Position numbers and translations under genes: made by a program. The notes beneath the pieces are model-generated. The model was not told where the DNA came from and ran no database searches. It was given only the letters and a program-made list of their open reading frames with translations. A DNA stretch of 64,000 nucleotides. Source: Saprospiraceae bacterium (GTDB lineage: Bacteria; Bacteroidota; Bacteroidia; Chitinophagales; Saprospiraceae). Below are positions 34,822 through 45,315 of the stretch, one piece after another; positions within the stretch are counted from its first letter, which is position 1; every line of letters starts with the position of its first letter. The stretch covers positions 1-64,000 of the forward strand of contig JADJVK010000009.1 in NCBI GenBank assembly GCA_016710625.1, written 5' to 3'.

Positions 34822-37467
34822 ATGAGTGAATTAGCAGCTCGATATGATTCGAAAGTTGTAGAGACAAAGTGGTATGACTATTGGTTAAAAAATGACTATT
34901 TTAGTTCAGTTCCAGATGATAGAGAAGCTTTTAGTATCGTAATTCCCCCACCAAATGTAACGGGAGTGCTTCATATGGGGCATATGTTGAATAATACCAT
35001 TCAAGATATTTTAATCCGAAAAGCTAGGATGGAGGGTAAAAATGCCTGTTGGGTTCCTGGCACCGACCATGCATCAATTGCTACTGAAGCAAAGGTTGTG
35101 AAGTGGATTAGGGAAGAAATGGGATTGAGAAAATCTGATATTTCAAGGGAGGAATTTTTGAAATATGCTTATCAATGGAAGGATAAATACGGTGGTATCA
35201 TATTGAATCAATTACAAAAACTTGGAGCTTCTTGTGATTGGAAAAGAACGGCTTTCACGATGGATGAAATTCGTTCAGAAGGAGTTTATCATGTTTTTGT
35301 AGATTTATACAATAAAGGGGTCATTTATAGAGGATTGCGAATGATCAATTGGGACCCAGAAGCAAAAACAGTACTTTCCAATGAAGAAGTGATACATAGT
35401 GAGGAGCAATCCAACTTGTATCATGTAAAGTATTTCGTTGAAAATGAGCCTGAAAAGTTTGTAATTATTGCTACCCAACGACCTGAAACCATCATGGCAG
35501 ACTCTGCTGTTGCGGTTCATCCAAATGATCCTAGATATACTGCATTGCATGGAAAAAAGGTGATTGTGCCACTTATTAATAGAGCTGTCCCAATTATTAC
35601 GGATAATTATGTGGATATAGAATTCGGAACTGGAGCTTTGAAAGTAACACCAGCCCATGATCCAAATGATTATGAATTAGGACAAAAACACAATCTGGAA
35701 GTGATTGATACCATTAATGAGGATGGTTCTTTGAATGCCTTATGTGGTGTTGATGAATTGATTGGTTTAGATAGATTTGAAGCAAGAAAAAAAATGAAGA
35801 AATTGCTGGAAGCTGCTGGCAATTTTGAAAAGCTAGAACCTTATCGTACTAATATTGGAAGGTCTGAAAGAACGAATAGTGTCGTGGAGCCAAGGTTGTC
35901 AAAACAATGGTTTGTCAATATGCAACTTTTGGCGAAACCAGCTTTGGATGCAGTAATGAACGATGACATCGCATTTTTCCCTCGCCATTTCAAAAATACT
36001 TACCGTCACTGGATGGAGAACATCAGAGATTGGTGTATTTCTAGGCAATTGTGGTGGGGGCATCGAGTTCCAGCTTGGTACGATGCAGAAGGAAACGAAT
36101 ATATTGCATTGACTGAGCAAGAAGCACAGAAGATAGCCAATGAAAAAGCTGGGAAGGAAGTTCAAATATTTCAAGATAATGATGTTTTAGACACTTGGTT
36201 TAGCTCATGGCTTTGGCCCATCACTGTTTTCGATGGTTTCAATAAGGACAGTAAAGATTTTCCTTACTACTACCCCACTGCTACTTTAGTTACTGGTTGG
36301 GATATCATGTTTTTCTGGGTGGCCAGAATGATTATGGCAGGTTACGAATGGAAAAATCAATTGCCATTTAAAGATGTGTATTTCACAGGAATGGTTCGAG
36401 ATGAGCAAGGAAGAAAAATGAGTAAACAGCTTGGTAATTCGCCTGATGCTTTGTTGCTAATTGACGAATATGGAGCTGATGGAATGCGGTTTGGTGTACT
36501 TTCTTCATCTCCAGCTGGTGGTGATTTGAAATTCGATACGAAGCTTTGTGAAAATGGTCGTAATTTCTGTAATAAACTATGGAATGCACTAAGATTGGTG
36601 AAAGGTTGGAATGTAGATGATTCAAATGTCAATCAAAATCAACTAAAAATCAATAGATTAGCAACTAGTTGGATGAAAAATCGAATTAGTGAAGTTTTGA
36701 TAGATTTGGAAAATAATTTCAAAACATATCGACTTTCCGAAGCTTTAGTAAGTGTATATAGTTTCATTTGGGATGATTTCTGTTCTTGGTATTTAGAAAT
36801 GGTAAAACCAAAATTTGGTGAAGCTACGGATTCGGAAACGATAAATTCAGTAACTTCCATTTTTGAGGAGTTGATGTTGATTTTGCATCCATTTATGCCA
36901 TTTGTTACCGAAGAAATTTGGCAACAATTGAATCCTAGAAATGAAAAAACAGCTTGTACGATAAGCAAGTATCCAACAGTTCAATCGGTTGATTCAAAGT
37001 TAGTGAGCCAATTGGAAAATCTAAAAGAGGCGGTTGCAAAAATTAGAGAAGTAAGAAATAATAGAGGAATCAAAATGTCGGAGCCTTTAGAAGTGTTTAT
37101 TTTAGAAAACGACAATGCGACAAACCTTTATCAGTTAGAGGGTGCTAAAGAATTGGTGATTAAATTAGGTAATTTGAGCTCTTTAGAGTTTTCAAAAACT
37201 GAAATTGACAATTCTGTAGGATTTTTGGCAAAAACAGAGCAGTATTTTGTGAAATTGAACCAAACAATCAATTCTGCTGAAGAAAAAGAGAAACTTGAAA
37301 AAGAATTAACCTATTATATTGGGTTTGTCAAATCCATCAATGCAAAACTTTCCAATGAAAAATTTGTAAATGGTGCACCAGCAGCAGTTATCGAAAATGA
37401 AAGAAAAAAATTGGCAGATGGGGAATCTAAAATTTCAATGCTGACTGAAAGTATTTCAAAATTATGA
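34822..37467 (+). CDS. valS: Valyl-tRNA synthetase
   Basis: An 881-residue protein from the ATG at 34822; a GTG one codon earlier is a possible start. IPPPNVTGVLHMGHMLNNTI (HIGH-type motif) and EQGRKMSKQLGNSPD (KMSKS-type) are exact class I motifs, with WVPGTDHASIATEAKVVK and ATQRPETIMADSAVAVHP (editing domain) between them. The C-terminal anticodon-binding domain and a final coiled-coil arm (ENLKEAVAKIREVRNN..., ending in KLADGESKISMLTESI) complete a usual ValRS. It charges tRNA-Val and removes mischarged threonine. Stop overlaps the next gene by 4 bp. Confidence 0.97.
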   Translation: MSELAARYDSKVVETKWYDYWLKNDYFSSVPDDREAFSIVIPPPNVTGVLHMGHMLNNTIQDILIRKARMEGKNACWVPGTDHASIATEAKVVKWIREEMGLRKSDISREEFLKYAYQWKDKYGGIILNQLQKLGASCDWKRTAFTMDEIRSEGVYHVFVDLYNKGVIYRGLRMINWDPEAKTVLSNEEVIHSEEQSNLYHVKYFVENEPEKFVIIATQRPETIMADSAVAVHPNDPRYTALHGKKVIVPLINRAVPIITDNYVDIEFGTGALKVTPAHDPNDYELGQKHNLEVIDTINEDGSLNALCGVDELIGLDRFEARKKMKKLLEAAGNFEKLEPYRTNIGRSERTNSVVEPRLSKQWFVNMQLLAKPALDAVMNDDIAFFPRHFKNTYRHWMENIRDWCISRQLWWGHRVPAWYDAEGNEYIALTEQEAQKIANEKAGKEVQIFQDNDVLDTWFSSWLWPITVFDGFNKDSKDFPYYYPTATLVTGWDIMFFWVARMIMAGYEWKNQLPFKDVYFTGMVRDEQGRKMSKQLGNSPDALLLIDEYGADGMRFGVLSSSPAGGDLKFDTKLCENGRNFCNKLWNALRLVKGWNVDDSNVNQNQLKINRLATSWMKNRISEVLIDLENNFKTYRLSEALVSVYSFIWDDFCSWYLEMVKPKFGEATDSETINSVTSIFEELMLILHPFMPFVTEEIWQQLNPRNEKTACTISKYPTVQSVDSKLVSQLENLKEAVAKIREVRNNRGIKMSEPLEVFILENDNATNLYQLEGAKELVIKLGNLSSLEFSKTEIDNSVGFLAKTEQYFVKLNQTINSAEEKEKLEKELTYYIGFVKSINAKLSNEKFVNGAPAAVIENERKKLADGESKISMLTESISKL

Positions 37468-37733
37468 CAGATCAACCCAACAACCCACTCCATGGTGTTA
37501 CTTTAGAGAAAATAGTAACCTATTTGGTCGAGCTTTATGGATGGGAATATTTAGGGGAAAATTTTAGAATGAATTGTTTTCTAAGTAATCCATCCATAAA
37601 ATCAACTTTAGTATTTCTAAGAAAAACACCATGGGCAAGGACGAAAATAGAAGACTTTTATACTTATAGTATTCGAAAAAAAATTGTTAAGAAAAAAATT
37701 AGTTTAGAAGAAATTAAGAATAAAGCCAAGTAA
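37464..37733 (+). CDS. VF530/DUF2132 family DNA-binding-like protein
   Basis: An 89-residue protein. PLHGVTLEKIVTYLVELYGW-EYLG and the C-terminal LVFLRKTPWARTKIEDFYTY match the VF530 family (DUF2132). Members have a winged-helix-like fold and are of unknown function. It overlaps valS by 4 bp (ATGA) and is followed at once by a zinc-ribbon protein gene. Confidence 0.85.
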   Translation: MTDQPNNPLHGVTLEKIVTYLVELYGWEYLGENFRMNCFLSNPSIKSTLVFLRKTPWARTKIEDFYTYSIRKKIVKKKISLEEIKNKAK

Positions 37734-37736
37734 CAC

Positions 37737-38099
37737 ATGGGAAAATGTTTGATTTGTAAAACAGCTTTTAGAGGCAGGAGCGATAAGAAATTTTGTAGTA
37801 TTTCTTGTAAAAACTCTTATCATTTGCAATTGAAAAAAGCTAATGAATTTTTTACAGATCAAATTGATAAAATGCTCCATCGCAATAGAGAAATTCTTTT
37901 AGAAATAATGGGAAAAGAAGGAAAACAAAAGATTGTTTCTAAATTTGAAATGGAAAAGAAAGGCTTCCTATTTCGTTATATCACAGGATATTATATCAAT
38001 ACTCAAGGCAAACAATACCATTACGTTTATGATTTTGCATGGATGGAGTTTTCCACTCAAGAAGTCATGATTGTCCGCAAAATAGATAGTAAAAAATAA
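37737..38099 (+). CDS. Zinc-ribbon protein of unknown function
   Basis: A 120-residue protein. CLICKTAFRGRSDKKFCSIS-CKNSYH (CxxC...CxxxC) is an N-terminal zinc ribbon of a type often seen in Bacteroidota hypothetical proteins. The remainder, ending in YVYDFAWMEFS, is unrecognised. It follows VF530 by 3 bp and likely belongs to the same transcript. It may act in nucleic acid binding. No specific function can be named. Confidence 0.75.
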   Translation: MGKCLICKTAFRGRSDKKFCSISCKNSYHLQLKKANEFFTDQIDKMLHRNREILLEIMGKEGKQKIVSKFEMEKKGFLFRYITGYYINTQGKQYHYVYDFAWMEFSTQEVMIVRKIDSKK

Positions 38100-38105
38100 A
38101 AAGTT

Positions 38106-38564
38106 TTAATTGTCTTCCATCTGCCATTCAGCAAAAGAAGTGGGTGTTTCTCTCAATACTACTTTACACAATTGAACTTCTTTCGGGAATAAGTTTTTGA
38201 TATTTTCTAAAAATTGTAAAAGAAGATTTTCACAAGTCGGCTGGTAAGGAACGATGATAACATTCTCAAACTCCTGATTTAATAACTCAGATGTTACATA
38301 AGGTGCACTTTCATTCAACACCAAGGCATGGTCGAACTTTTCTACGATTTCCCTTTTTACAATTTTCTTTAAATCGCCAAAATCAATCACCATCCCTTCT
38401 TTGGTGCTATCATCATAAGGATATCCAATTAAAGTAACCTCTAAATGATAGGTATGTCCATGAATGTTTTTACATGGACCATCATACCCATAAAGAGCAT
38501 GTGCCATATCGAAGGTAAATAATTTGGTAACTCTTATTTTTTGTTTAGTTAATGATAACTTCAT
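38106..38564 (-). CDS. queD: 6-carboxy-tetrahydropterin synthase (QueD)
   Basis: A 152-residue protein from the ATG at 38564; a start 14 codons upstream is open but would overlap the ferredoxin gene. FTFDMAHALYGYDGPCKNIH, then GHTYHLEVTLIG, shows the three zinc-binding His residues (MAHALYG, NIHGHTYH) and the catalytic Cys. FDHALVLNESAP and TCENLLLQFLENI complete the PTPS family pattern. QueD makes 6-carboxy-tetrahydropterin on the route to queuosine. It is in an apparent operon after the U32 and ferredoxin genes. Confidence 0.92.
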   Translation of the reverse strand: MKLSLTKQKIRVTKLFTFDMAHALYGYDGPCKNIHGHTYHLEVTLIGYPYDDSTKEGMVIDFGDLKKIVKREIVEKFDHALVLNESAPYVTSELLNQEFENVIIVPYQPTCENLLLQFLENIKNLFPKEVQLCKVVLRETPTSFAEWQMEDN

Positions 38565-38569
38565 AACTT

Positions 38570-38797
38570 TTATAACGGTATTATTTGAATAATGTTGACG
38601 GGGCAATTTTTCATTGCTAAAAGATTATCTTCTAATTCAAAGTCGTTCACTTTAATGGTATAAATACCTTTCTTCTCTTTGCCACCAACCAGTGTACATT
38701 TCCCATCTTTTTTAGAAATTCGCCATCTGTATTCTGCCGCTTCCACACAGGCATTGCAACCAATACATTTTGCTCGATATTGTATGATTTGAAACAT
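38570..38797 (-). CDS. Small 4Fe-4S ferredoxin-like protein
   Basis: A 75-residue protein. KCIGCNACVEAAEYRW supplies CxxCxxC and the later MKNCPVNII supplies the fourth Cys, a single 4Fe-4S cluster motif. A second cluster motif is absent. It may pass electrons to a partner such as the U32 tRNA hydroxylase, whose true stop overlaps the start by 1 bp (TAATG). QueD follows 5 bp downstream. Confidence 0.85.
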   Translation of the reverse strand: MFQIIQYRAKCIGCNACVEAAEYRWRISKKDGKCTLVGGKEKKGIYTIKVNDFELEDNLLAMKNCPVNIIQIIPL

Positions 38798-40040
38798 TAA
38801 TAAGCATTAACTAATTTATATAACTTATCGGATGGTCGAATTTTTTCATCCACCACAATTGAAAAAGTCTCTCCTTTCTCAACTTTTTCTTTGATTGGTC
38901 ATCAACTCTCAATTCCTTTACAGTCATTTGTAAATATCCTGTTGTGGGTCCAGTAATCATGATTTCATCCCCAACGGATAGACTATGAGTTTCACAAAGA
39001 AATTCCCCAACCTTTATTTTATCAAAATACTTTACTCCCTTTGCCAAATAGATTTTTTTCTGTGTTGCCATCGAGCCATATTCATTGCTCCATTCCCCCA
39101 TTTTCCTTCCTAGATAGTAACCATCCCAAAATCCTCTATTGTAAACGGTAGATAATCTAGTTTTCCAATCCTCTATTTTTTCTATTGAGTAATCATTATT
39201 TAAATATGCTTCAATAGCTTCATTGTAACATTTCGTCACTGTATAAACATAGTCAGCAGATCTGCCTCTACCCTCTATTTTCAGTACTTTAACACCTGCT
39301 TCTAATATTTTATCTAAAAAATCAATCGTACATAAGTCTTTTGCAGACATAATATATTCATTATCAACCTCTAGCTCAATCCCTTCTTCTTTGTCGGTGA
39401 CAATATAACTTCTTCTGCAATTCTGAATACAAGCCCCTCTATTGGCTGAAGCAAAATGTGAATGTAAGCTTAAATAACACTTTCCAGATACAGCCATACA
39501 TAAAGCTCCATGTGCAAAAATTTCAATATCAACAAGATTTCCAGATGGACCAGTAATAGCTCTTCTTTTGATTTCTCTTGTAATATCTCCTACTTGTTTC
39601 AAACTCAACTCCCGAGACATGACTATGACATCTGCAAAATTTGCATAAAATTCAACGGTATCAATGTTGGTTACATTGCTTTGAGTAGAAATGTGGATTT
39701 CAACGCCAACTTTTTTAGCATAATTCATTACCGCATGATCAGAAGCAATTATTGCAGTTATTCCACTTTCTTTCGCAGCATCCACGATACTTTTCATCAA
39801 ATTGATGTCGTGATCATATAGAATGGTGTTTAATGTTAGATAGGTTCTAATATTATTTTCTTTTCCAATGGTAGCAATTTTTTTCAAGTCTTCTAATGTG
39901 AAATTATTCGAAGATCTTGCTCTCATATTCAATTGTTCTACCCCAAAATATACGGAATTGCATCCTGCCTTTATAGCAGCCATTAATGATTCGTATGAAC
40001 CATCTGGTGCCATTAATTCTATTGATCTTGATTGATTCAT
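38797..40040 (-). CDS. U32 family protein (YegQ/TrhP-like tRNA hydroxylase), frameshifted near the end
   Basis: About 413 residues. IELMAPDGSYESLMAAIKAG, VEIHISTQSNVTNIDTVEF and IFAHGALCMAVSGKCYLSLH are U32 hallmarks, with the Cys cluster in SANRGACIQNCRRSY. The raw frame runs to 38811 with an aberrant tail, LRKERLFQLWWMKKFDHPISY. Adding one A to the A-run at about 38882 gives DQSKKKVEKGETFSIVVDEK, IRPSDKLYKLVNAY and a stop at 38797-38799, the expected family end, which overlaps the ferredoxin ATG by one base. U32 proteins such as TrhP install 5-hydroxyuridine in tRNA. The start at 40040 is ATG. Confidence 0.85.
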
Positions 40041-40142
40041 ATCACAATTTCCTGAAAAGATATTCAGTTGAAAAATTAAAAATTTTGCAAAAATATTACA
40101 ATTTGAACCAAATAATCAAATTTCTATAAATATGAAAATAAA

Positions 40143-41057
40143 TTAAACGTTTTCTCCCCAGTTTTCTAATTCTTCTTTGCTCCACAATTCAGGGAAAAAT
40201 ATTCTTCTTTGATATTTTGGATGCATATATTTTCGCCAATCACTTCCTCCTGTAGCAGCAGCTTCACCCAAATACTTTGCAGCAGCATGATAATGTGCCA
40301 TTACCCAACTTACATTGACTGTATAATCATAATGACGCATTGCTTTTATCAATTTAGGGTCTTGTTTTACATCCTCAGGAAGTTGTTTGAATTTCGTCCA
40401 AAGATTTGTTGTATTATAGGACTCCATTTTATCAAGAAATTCAGTTTTATACTTTTGTTCAAAAAGTCTAATTAACGTACTCTTTTTTCCTGTAGCATGA
40501 TCTTTTCCTGCAGCTTGCCAATATAAATGCTCATAAGCATGCTCATAAGGCGTATTTCTATCTATTGTAAACCGAAATCTATAATCTATTAGATTGATTA
40601 ATTCAGTAGAAGCAAACTCTATTAGACGATATTGAGCACTCTGAAATCCACTGGCTGGTGTCAATGTATTTCTAAATTTCATATACTGTTCTAATTCCAT
40701 TCCATCACCCATAATATCAAATGAGGTGGAGAGCATATCAAAATAACGGCTTATTCTACGTAATTTTTCAGTAAAAAAAGCTGCATCTATATTTTCATTA
40801 TTACTAACTTGATCAATTTCCCAAAGTATCATTTTGAACAATAATTCATTAATCTGATGATACATGATAAATACCATCTCATCAGGCAAAGTTGTTCGTT
40901 GAACTTGCAGATTCAACAGCGCATCTGGCATAATATAATCCCAATAAGTGATGGGTTTTGCCCACACTAATCCCTCCAAATGTACATCTGGATTTTGGTC
41001 AATTTTTTTATATTTTTCTTCTATTCTATGTAGAATTTCTGATTGCTGCTGGCTCAT
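40143..41057 (-). CDS. kynA: Tryptophan 2,3-dioxygenase
   Basis: A 304-residue haem enzyme. DEMVFIMYHQINELLFKMIL, RIS-RYFDMLSTSFDIM, RNTLTPASGFQSAQYRLIEF and AAGKDHATGKKSTLIRLFEQ are the expected tryptophan-dioxygenase residues. It opens the indole ring of L-tryptophan with O2 to N-formylkynurenine. It is the last gene of the 11-gene cluster and starts 5 bp after the kmo stop. Kynurenine formamidase and kynureninase are not seen in the window. Confidence 0.93.
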   Translation of the reverse strand: MSQQQSEILHRIEEKYKKIDQNPDVHLEGLVWAKPITYWDYIMPDALLNLQVQRTTLPDEMVFIMYHQINELLFKMILWEIDQVSNNENIDAAFFTEKLRRISRYFDMLSTSFDIMGDGMELEQYMKFRNTLTPASGFQSAQYRLIEFASTELINLIDYRFRFTIDRNTPYEHAYEHLYWQAAGKDHATGKKSTLIRLFEQKYKTEFLDKMESYNTTNLWTKFKQLPEDVKQDPKLIKAMRHYDYTVNVSWVMAHYHAAAKYLGEAAATGGSDWRKYMHPKYQRRIFFPELWSKEELENWGENV

Positions 41058-41062
41058 AATAA

Positions 41063-42445
41063 TTAATTTAAGGATGAACTTTTTTGGATATATTGATGGA
41101 TTATCTCATCAATTTTTGCATCTGGAGTATCTTTTGTTATTGCATTTTCAGAAATTAATTGCTTAATTTTATTTTCCTGCTCATTCCCTTTAGTTAAAGC
41201 TGTATGATAAGAAATATCTGTAAAAGACACCATACTATAAAGTGGGAAATAAGCATCTGGATAAAGGAAATTGATTCGTCTTTCTATTTTTTGCAAAAGT
41301 AAAAAATCAGGATCAGCCACCTTATCTCTCATTACAATATAATTTTGTAGCGATAAATCTTGAACAGCATCACCATTTGGTTTTCTTAAAGTCTCATATT
41401 CCTTGAAAATTGCATCCCAATTCTCGGCATGTTTTTGCATCAAACTCCACATTACACTACAATCTTCAAATCCACAATTCATTCCTTGACCAAAAAAAGG
41501 AACTGTGGCATGAGCAGCATCTCCCATTAATGCAACTTTGCCTCTAGTCCAAGGAAAACAACGGATAATAGCTAAGGATGAAAGTGGATGATCTTCCCAG
41601 CTATCAGCAACATTAGGCATTAGTTCGTAAAAGTCAGGAAATAATTCTTTGAAAAAAGTATTTACTTTTTCCTTAGATGTCAGATTGTTAAAACAATGTT
41701 CATGACCATCAAATGGCATAAATAAAGTACAAGTAAAAGACCCATCAAAATTAGGTAAAGCGATTAACATAAATCGACCTCTGGGCCAAATATGCAATGT
41801 CTCTACAGATAATTTGAAACTGCCATCTTCATTTGCAGGTAATAATATTTCTCTATATCCATCTGGGATATAATTTTGAGAATAATTAAAACGATCTAAT
41901 TTCTGAAAACCATTGTATCTAGCTGCTGAAAAAGCACCATCTGTTGCAAAAACAACATCTGCAACTACTTCTTTAGATACACCAGTTGTTGTATCCTTAA
42001 AAACTGCTTTCCCTAAATCTAAATTTACAGCAACACATTCTTGATTAAAATATATTTTAACATTTGAATTCTCTTCTGCAATGGACATTAATTTGGAGTT
42101 TATATCTCCTCTTGAAACAGAATAAATTGCCTGATTGTTATTTCCATATGGCTGATAGGCTGTATCTCCATTTTGATGATGCAATGTTCTTCCATACATT
42201 GGGATTGCTATTTTTCGAATTTCATCCCCAATCCCTAACTCATCCAATGCTTTCCAACCTCTGTAAGATGTTGCTAAATTGATGGATTTTCCGGCAGAGA
42301 TTTTATTTAATCTCATGTCAGACCTTCTTTCAAATACATTTACTTGGTAGCCAGCATTTTTTAGATAAATTGCCCAAAGAGACCCAACTAAACCAGCCCC
42401 AATAACTGTAGCAGTTTTGGTGTTTTTAATTTGATTGTTTTCCAT
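41063..42445 (-). CDS. kmo: Kynurenine 3-monooxygenase
   Basis: A 460-residue FAD monooxygenase. The Rossmann motif VIGAGLVGSLWAIYLKNAGY (residues 15-34), then SAGKSINLATSYRGWKAL, IWPRGRFMLIALPNFDGSFT and ALMGDAAHATVPFFGQGMNC match KMO. It hydroxylates L-kynurenine to 3-hydroxykynurenine with NADPH and O2. It lies 10 bp from haaO and 5 bp from kynA, so it is in the same operon. The intermediate step to 3-hydroxyanthranilate needs kynureninase, presumably encoded elsewhere. Confidence 0.93.
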   Translation of the reverse strand: MENNQIKNTKTATVIGAGLVGSLWAIYLKNAGYQVNVFERRSDMRLNKISAGKSINLATSYRGWKALDELGIGDEIRKIAIPMYGRTLHHQNGDTAYQPYGNNNQAIYSVSRGDINSKLMSIAEENSNVKIYFNQECVAVNLDLGKAVFKDTTTGVSKEVVADVVFATDGAFSAARYNGFQKLDRFNYSQNYIPDGYREILLPANEDGSFKLSVETLHIWPRGRFMLIALPNFDGSFTCTLFMPFDGHEHCFNNLTSKEKVNTFFKELFPDFYELMPNVADSWEDHPLSSLAIIRCFPWTRGKVALMGDAAHATVPFFGQGMNCGFEDCSVMWSLMQKHAENWDAIFKEYETLRKPNGDAVQDLSLQNYIVMRDKVADPDFLLLQKIERRINFLYPDAYFPLYSMVSFTDISYHTALTKGNEQENKIKQLISENAITKDTPDAKIDEIIHQYIQKSSSLN

Positions 42446-42455
42446 AAAAAGTAGA

Positions 42456-42980
42456 TTATTGCTTTAATGTAGGAATTTCCATTACTGTCCCACAATGTTT
42501 GCAGGTTCTTAGTTTTTCATCATTATAAAATGAATTCATCAAAACTGGAAGTTGTGCAACGATATCATTACAGTGAAAAGTAGCTTTATGTAATAATTCA
42601 TCACAACTTTCACAATACCAAGAACATTGATCCATTTCTTCATCTGTTCTTACTCTCTCAATCACTAATCCAATAGTATTTGGAAATCTTTGAGGAGAAT
42701 GCTCCACTCCAGCAGGAAGTAAGAAAATTTCCCCTTCTTTAATATCTATGACTCTCGTTTTTCCATTTTCTCGGATAGGCAATTGAATATCACCTTCTAT
42801 TTGATAGAAAAATTCTTCCCCTTTATTAAAATGAAAATCTTTTCTAGCATTTGGTCCACCCACAACCATTATGATAAACTCAGTATCTTTATAAACGACT
42901 TGATTGCCAACAGGTGGTTTTAATAAATGTCTATTTTCATCAATCCATTTTTTGAAATTAATAGGTGGAATTATTGCCAT
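42456..42980 (-). CDS. nbaC: 3-hydroxyanthranilate 3,4-dioxygenase
   Basis: A 174-residue cupin. FIIMVVGGPNARKDFHFNKG and EEFFYQIEGDIQLPIRENGK contain the iron ligands (RKDFHFN...E). LLPAGVEHSPQRFPNTIGLV supplies another His. The C-terminus has a rubredoxin-like metal site, WYCESCDELLHK and TCKHCGTVM, as in other bacterial HAAO. It opens 3-hydroxyanthranilate to aminocarboxymuconate semialdehyde, the branch point to quinolinate. It lies 10 bp before kmo. Confidence 0.93.
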   Translation of the reverse strand: MAIIPPINFKKWIDENRHLLKPPVGNQVVYKDTEFIIMVVGGPNARKDFHFNKGEEFFYQIEGDIQLPIRENGKTRVIDIKEGEIFLLPAGVEHSPQRFPNTIGLVIERVRTDEEMDQCSWYCESCDELLHKATFHCNDIVAQLPVLMNSFYNDEKLRTCKHCGTVMEIPTLKQ

Positions 42981-43034
42981 AACAGATTTATTTTAGATAC
43001 TTATAAATAAATGATGTTTAATATTAAATATAAT

Positions 43035-44110
43035 TTAAGGTCTTCCTAATTCTTTAAGCATTTGAATATGAGAAACTAAGGCATTATAAAAACTTGGTTT
43101 TAAATTATAAGGATACCCATATTCCAATGCTAACTCCTCCACAATCGGGGCAATATTTTTATAATGTACATGACAAATATTTTGAAAAAGGTGATGCTCT
43201 ATTTGATAATTCAAACCTCCAACATACCAACTAAGAAATGTGCTATTTCTAGCAAAATCAGCTGTAGTATTAAGTTGATGAACGTACCAATTAGTACTTT
43301 CAGCAACATCATTGGATGGTTGATCTACCCCTTCTACAACATGAGCCATTTGAAAAACAAAACTCAATATGATACTAGCAACCCAATGCATTAGAAAAAA
43401 TCCAATCAATACTTGAATCCAAGTAAAATTACTCAGCCATATTGGTAAACCTATGATAATCAATAAGTAAACCAACTTTCTAATCACCATTTTAAAATAT
43501 TCGTAGGATATATTATAATTTTGTCCTCTTACCAATCCTTCCTTATTATATCGAATTAATCTAGAAAAATCATTTGCCATCATGGTAAATGTCATTAATC
43601 CATAAAATAAAAAGCATAGATATATTGGTATTTATGGTAACTTTTTAATGGGGTACTTTTTGAAAGCCGAATAGGACCTTTTGCATTAATATCTTCATCT
43701 AATCCAGATACATTCGTAAATGAATGGTGTAAGACATTGTGCTGAATCTTCCAATTCAATACATTACTTCCTAAAAAATACAAACTTCCTGAAAGTAAAT
43801 CATTTACCCATTTTTTATTGGAGTAAGCACCATGACAGGCATCATGCATCACTCCCATCCCAACTCCTGCCACACCAATACCCATGATTACACTCAGAAC
43901 TAATCCGACTATATTGCTCATGGGGACTGTAAGAATTAATATAAAAGGAATAATATAAATAGCACTTAAGATAATAATTTTTAAATCCATTGAAAGGTTT
44001 GCCTTAACAGAAATATTATTATCTTGAAAATAGTTATTTACTCTTTTTTTTAATTTTGTTGCAAATTCATTTTCTAAAACATTACTACTATCGAATTTTA
44101 TAGTATTCAT
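43035..44110 (-). CDS. Membrane fatty acid desaturase, frameshifted
   Basis: Two frames form one desaturase of about 359 residues. The upstream half has the first two His boxes, MHDACHGAYS and KIQHNVLHHSFTN. The downstream half has the third, LNYQIEHHLFQNICH. The raw frames join at the T-run near 43602-43605: with one more T the reading is YAFYFYGLMTFTMMAND. Membrane segments flank each box. Similar Bacteroidota enzymes are linoleoyl-CoA-type front-end desaturases that use O2 and electrons from cytochrome b5 or ferredoxin. It lies inside the aromatic operon, 28 bp after hpd and 54 bp before haaO, although its role there is unclear. Confidence 0.9.
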
Positions 44111-44138
44111 TTATATTAATTTGTGATTTGGAACACTT

Positions 44139-45297
44139 TTAAAGTGTGCCTCTTCTTGCTTGTTCAGCTTCAATGCTTTCGAATAAAGCTTGAAAATTTC
44201 CTTTTCCGAAAGATTTTGCACCTTTTCTTTGAATGATTTCAAAAAACAAAGTAGGTCTATCTTCTACGGGCTTCGTAAATATTTGTAATAAATATCCTTC
44301 TTCATCTCTATCCACCATAATTCCTAATGATTTCAAGATTTGGATATCTTCAGCTATAACGCCAACTCTATTCAAAACTGTATCGTAATAAGAGCCAGGA
44401 ACATGTAAAAATTCCACACCTCTTTTTCTCATCTCAGAAATAGTATGTACTATATCATCTGTAGCTACTGCAATATGCTGACAACCAGGACCTCCATAAA
44501 AATCTAAATATTCTTCAATTTGAGATTTTTTAAGTCCGGCAGCAGGTTCATTTAATGGAAATTTAATCCTTCCATTACCATTAGTCATTACCTTACTCAT
44601 TAAGGCAGTGTATTTTGTTGAAATATCTTTATCATCAAAAGTAATCAAATTTGCGAAACCTAATACATTAGCATAAAATTCTGCCCATTTGTTCATCGCT
44701 CCTAACTCAACATTACCAACCATATGGTCTATAAATTTCAAACCAGTTGATGTTGGATTATATTCAGTTTCCCACTTTACAAATCCAGGAAGGAAAACAC
44801 CTTTATAATTTTTTTCTTTCTACAAACATATGTATCGTATCTCCATATGTTTTAATTGCAGATTTTACTACCACACCATTTTCATCAGAAAATTCAGTGG
44901 GTTCCATTACAGCTTCAGCACCTCTTTTAGTTGTTTCTGCAAAAGCACTTCTTGCATCATCCACCCAAAGAGCAATAACTTTCACTCCATCTCCATGTAA
45001 ACGAATATGATGTGATATTTCACTATCTGAATTAAATGGTGTAGTCAGCACTAACCTTATTTTATCTTGCACCAGAACATAAGAACAATACTCTCTATTT
45101 CCAGTCTCAAGACCACAATATGCCAACGACTGAAATCCAAATGCTGTTTTGTAGAAATGAGCAGCTTGCTTTGCATTCCCTACATATAACTCAACATAGT
45201 CTGTTCCATTTATTGGTAAAAAATCTTGAGCTTTATCGAATATTTTTTCAATACCGTAATTGAAATTTTCAACATTAGTTAAATTAGCCGTTGACAT
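44139..45297 (-). CDS. hpd: 4-hydroxyphenylpyruvate dioxygenase, frameshifted
   Basis: Two frames form one HPPD of about 386 residues. The first (45297-44803) has GTDYVELYVGNAKQAAHFYK and FGFQSLAYCGLETGNREYCS; the second has KFIDHMVGNVELGAMNKWAE, GGPGCQHIAVATDDIVHTI and the C-terminal TLFFEIIQRKGAKSFGKGNF. The iron ligands His (DHMVGN), His (CQHIAV) and Glu (FFEIIQR) are present. The frames join at the A-run near 44814-44820: one fewer A gives VERKNYKGVFLPGFVKWETE. HPPD converts 4-hydroxyphenylpyruvate to homogentisate with O2, the substrate of the adjacent hmgA. It follows peroxiredoxin by 18 bp. Confidence 0.92.
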
Positions 45298-45315
45298 ATT
45301 ATTTATTTAATTTTA

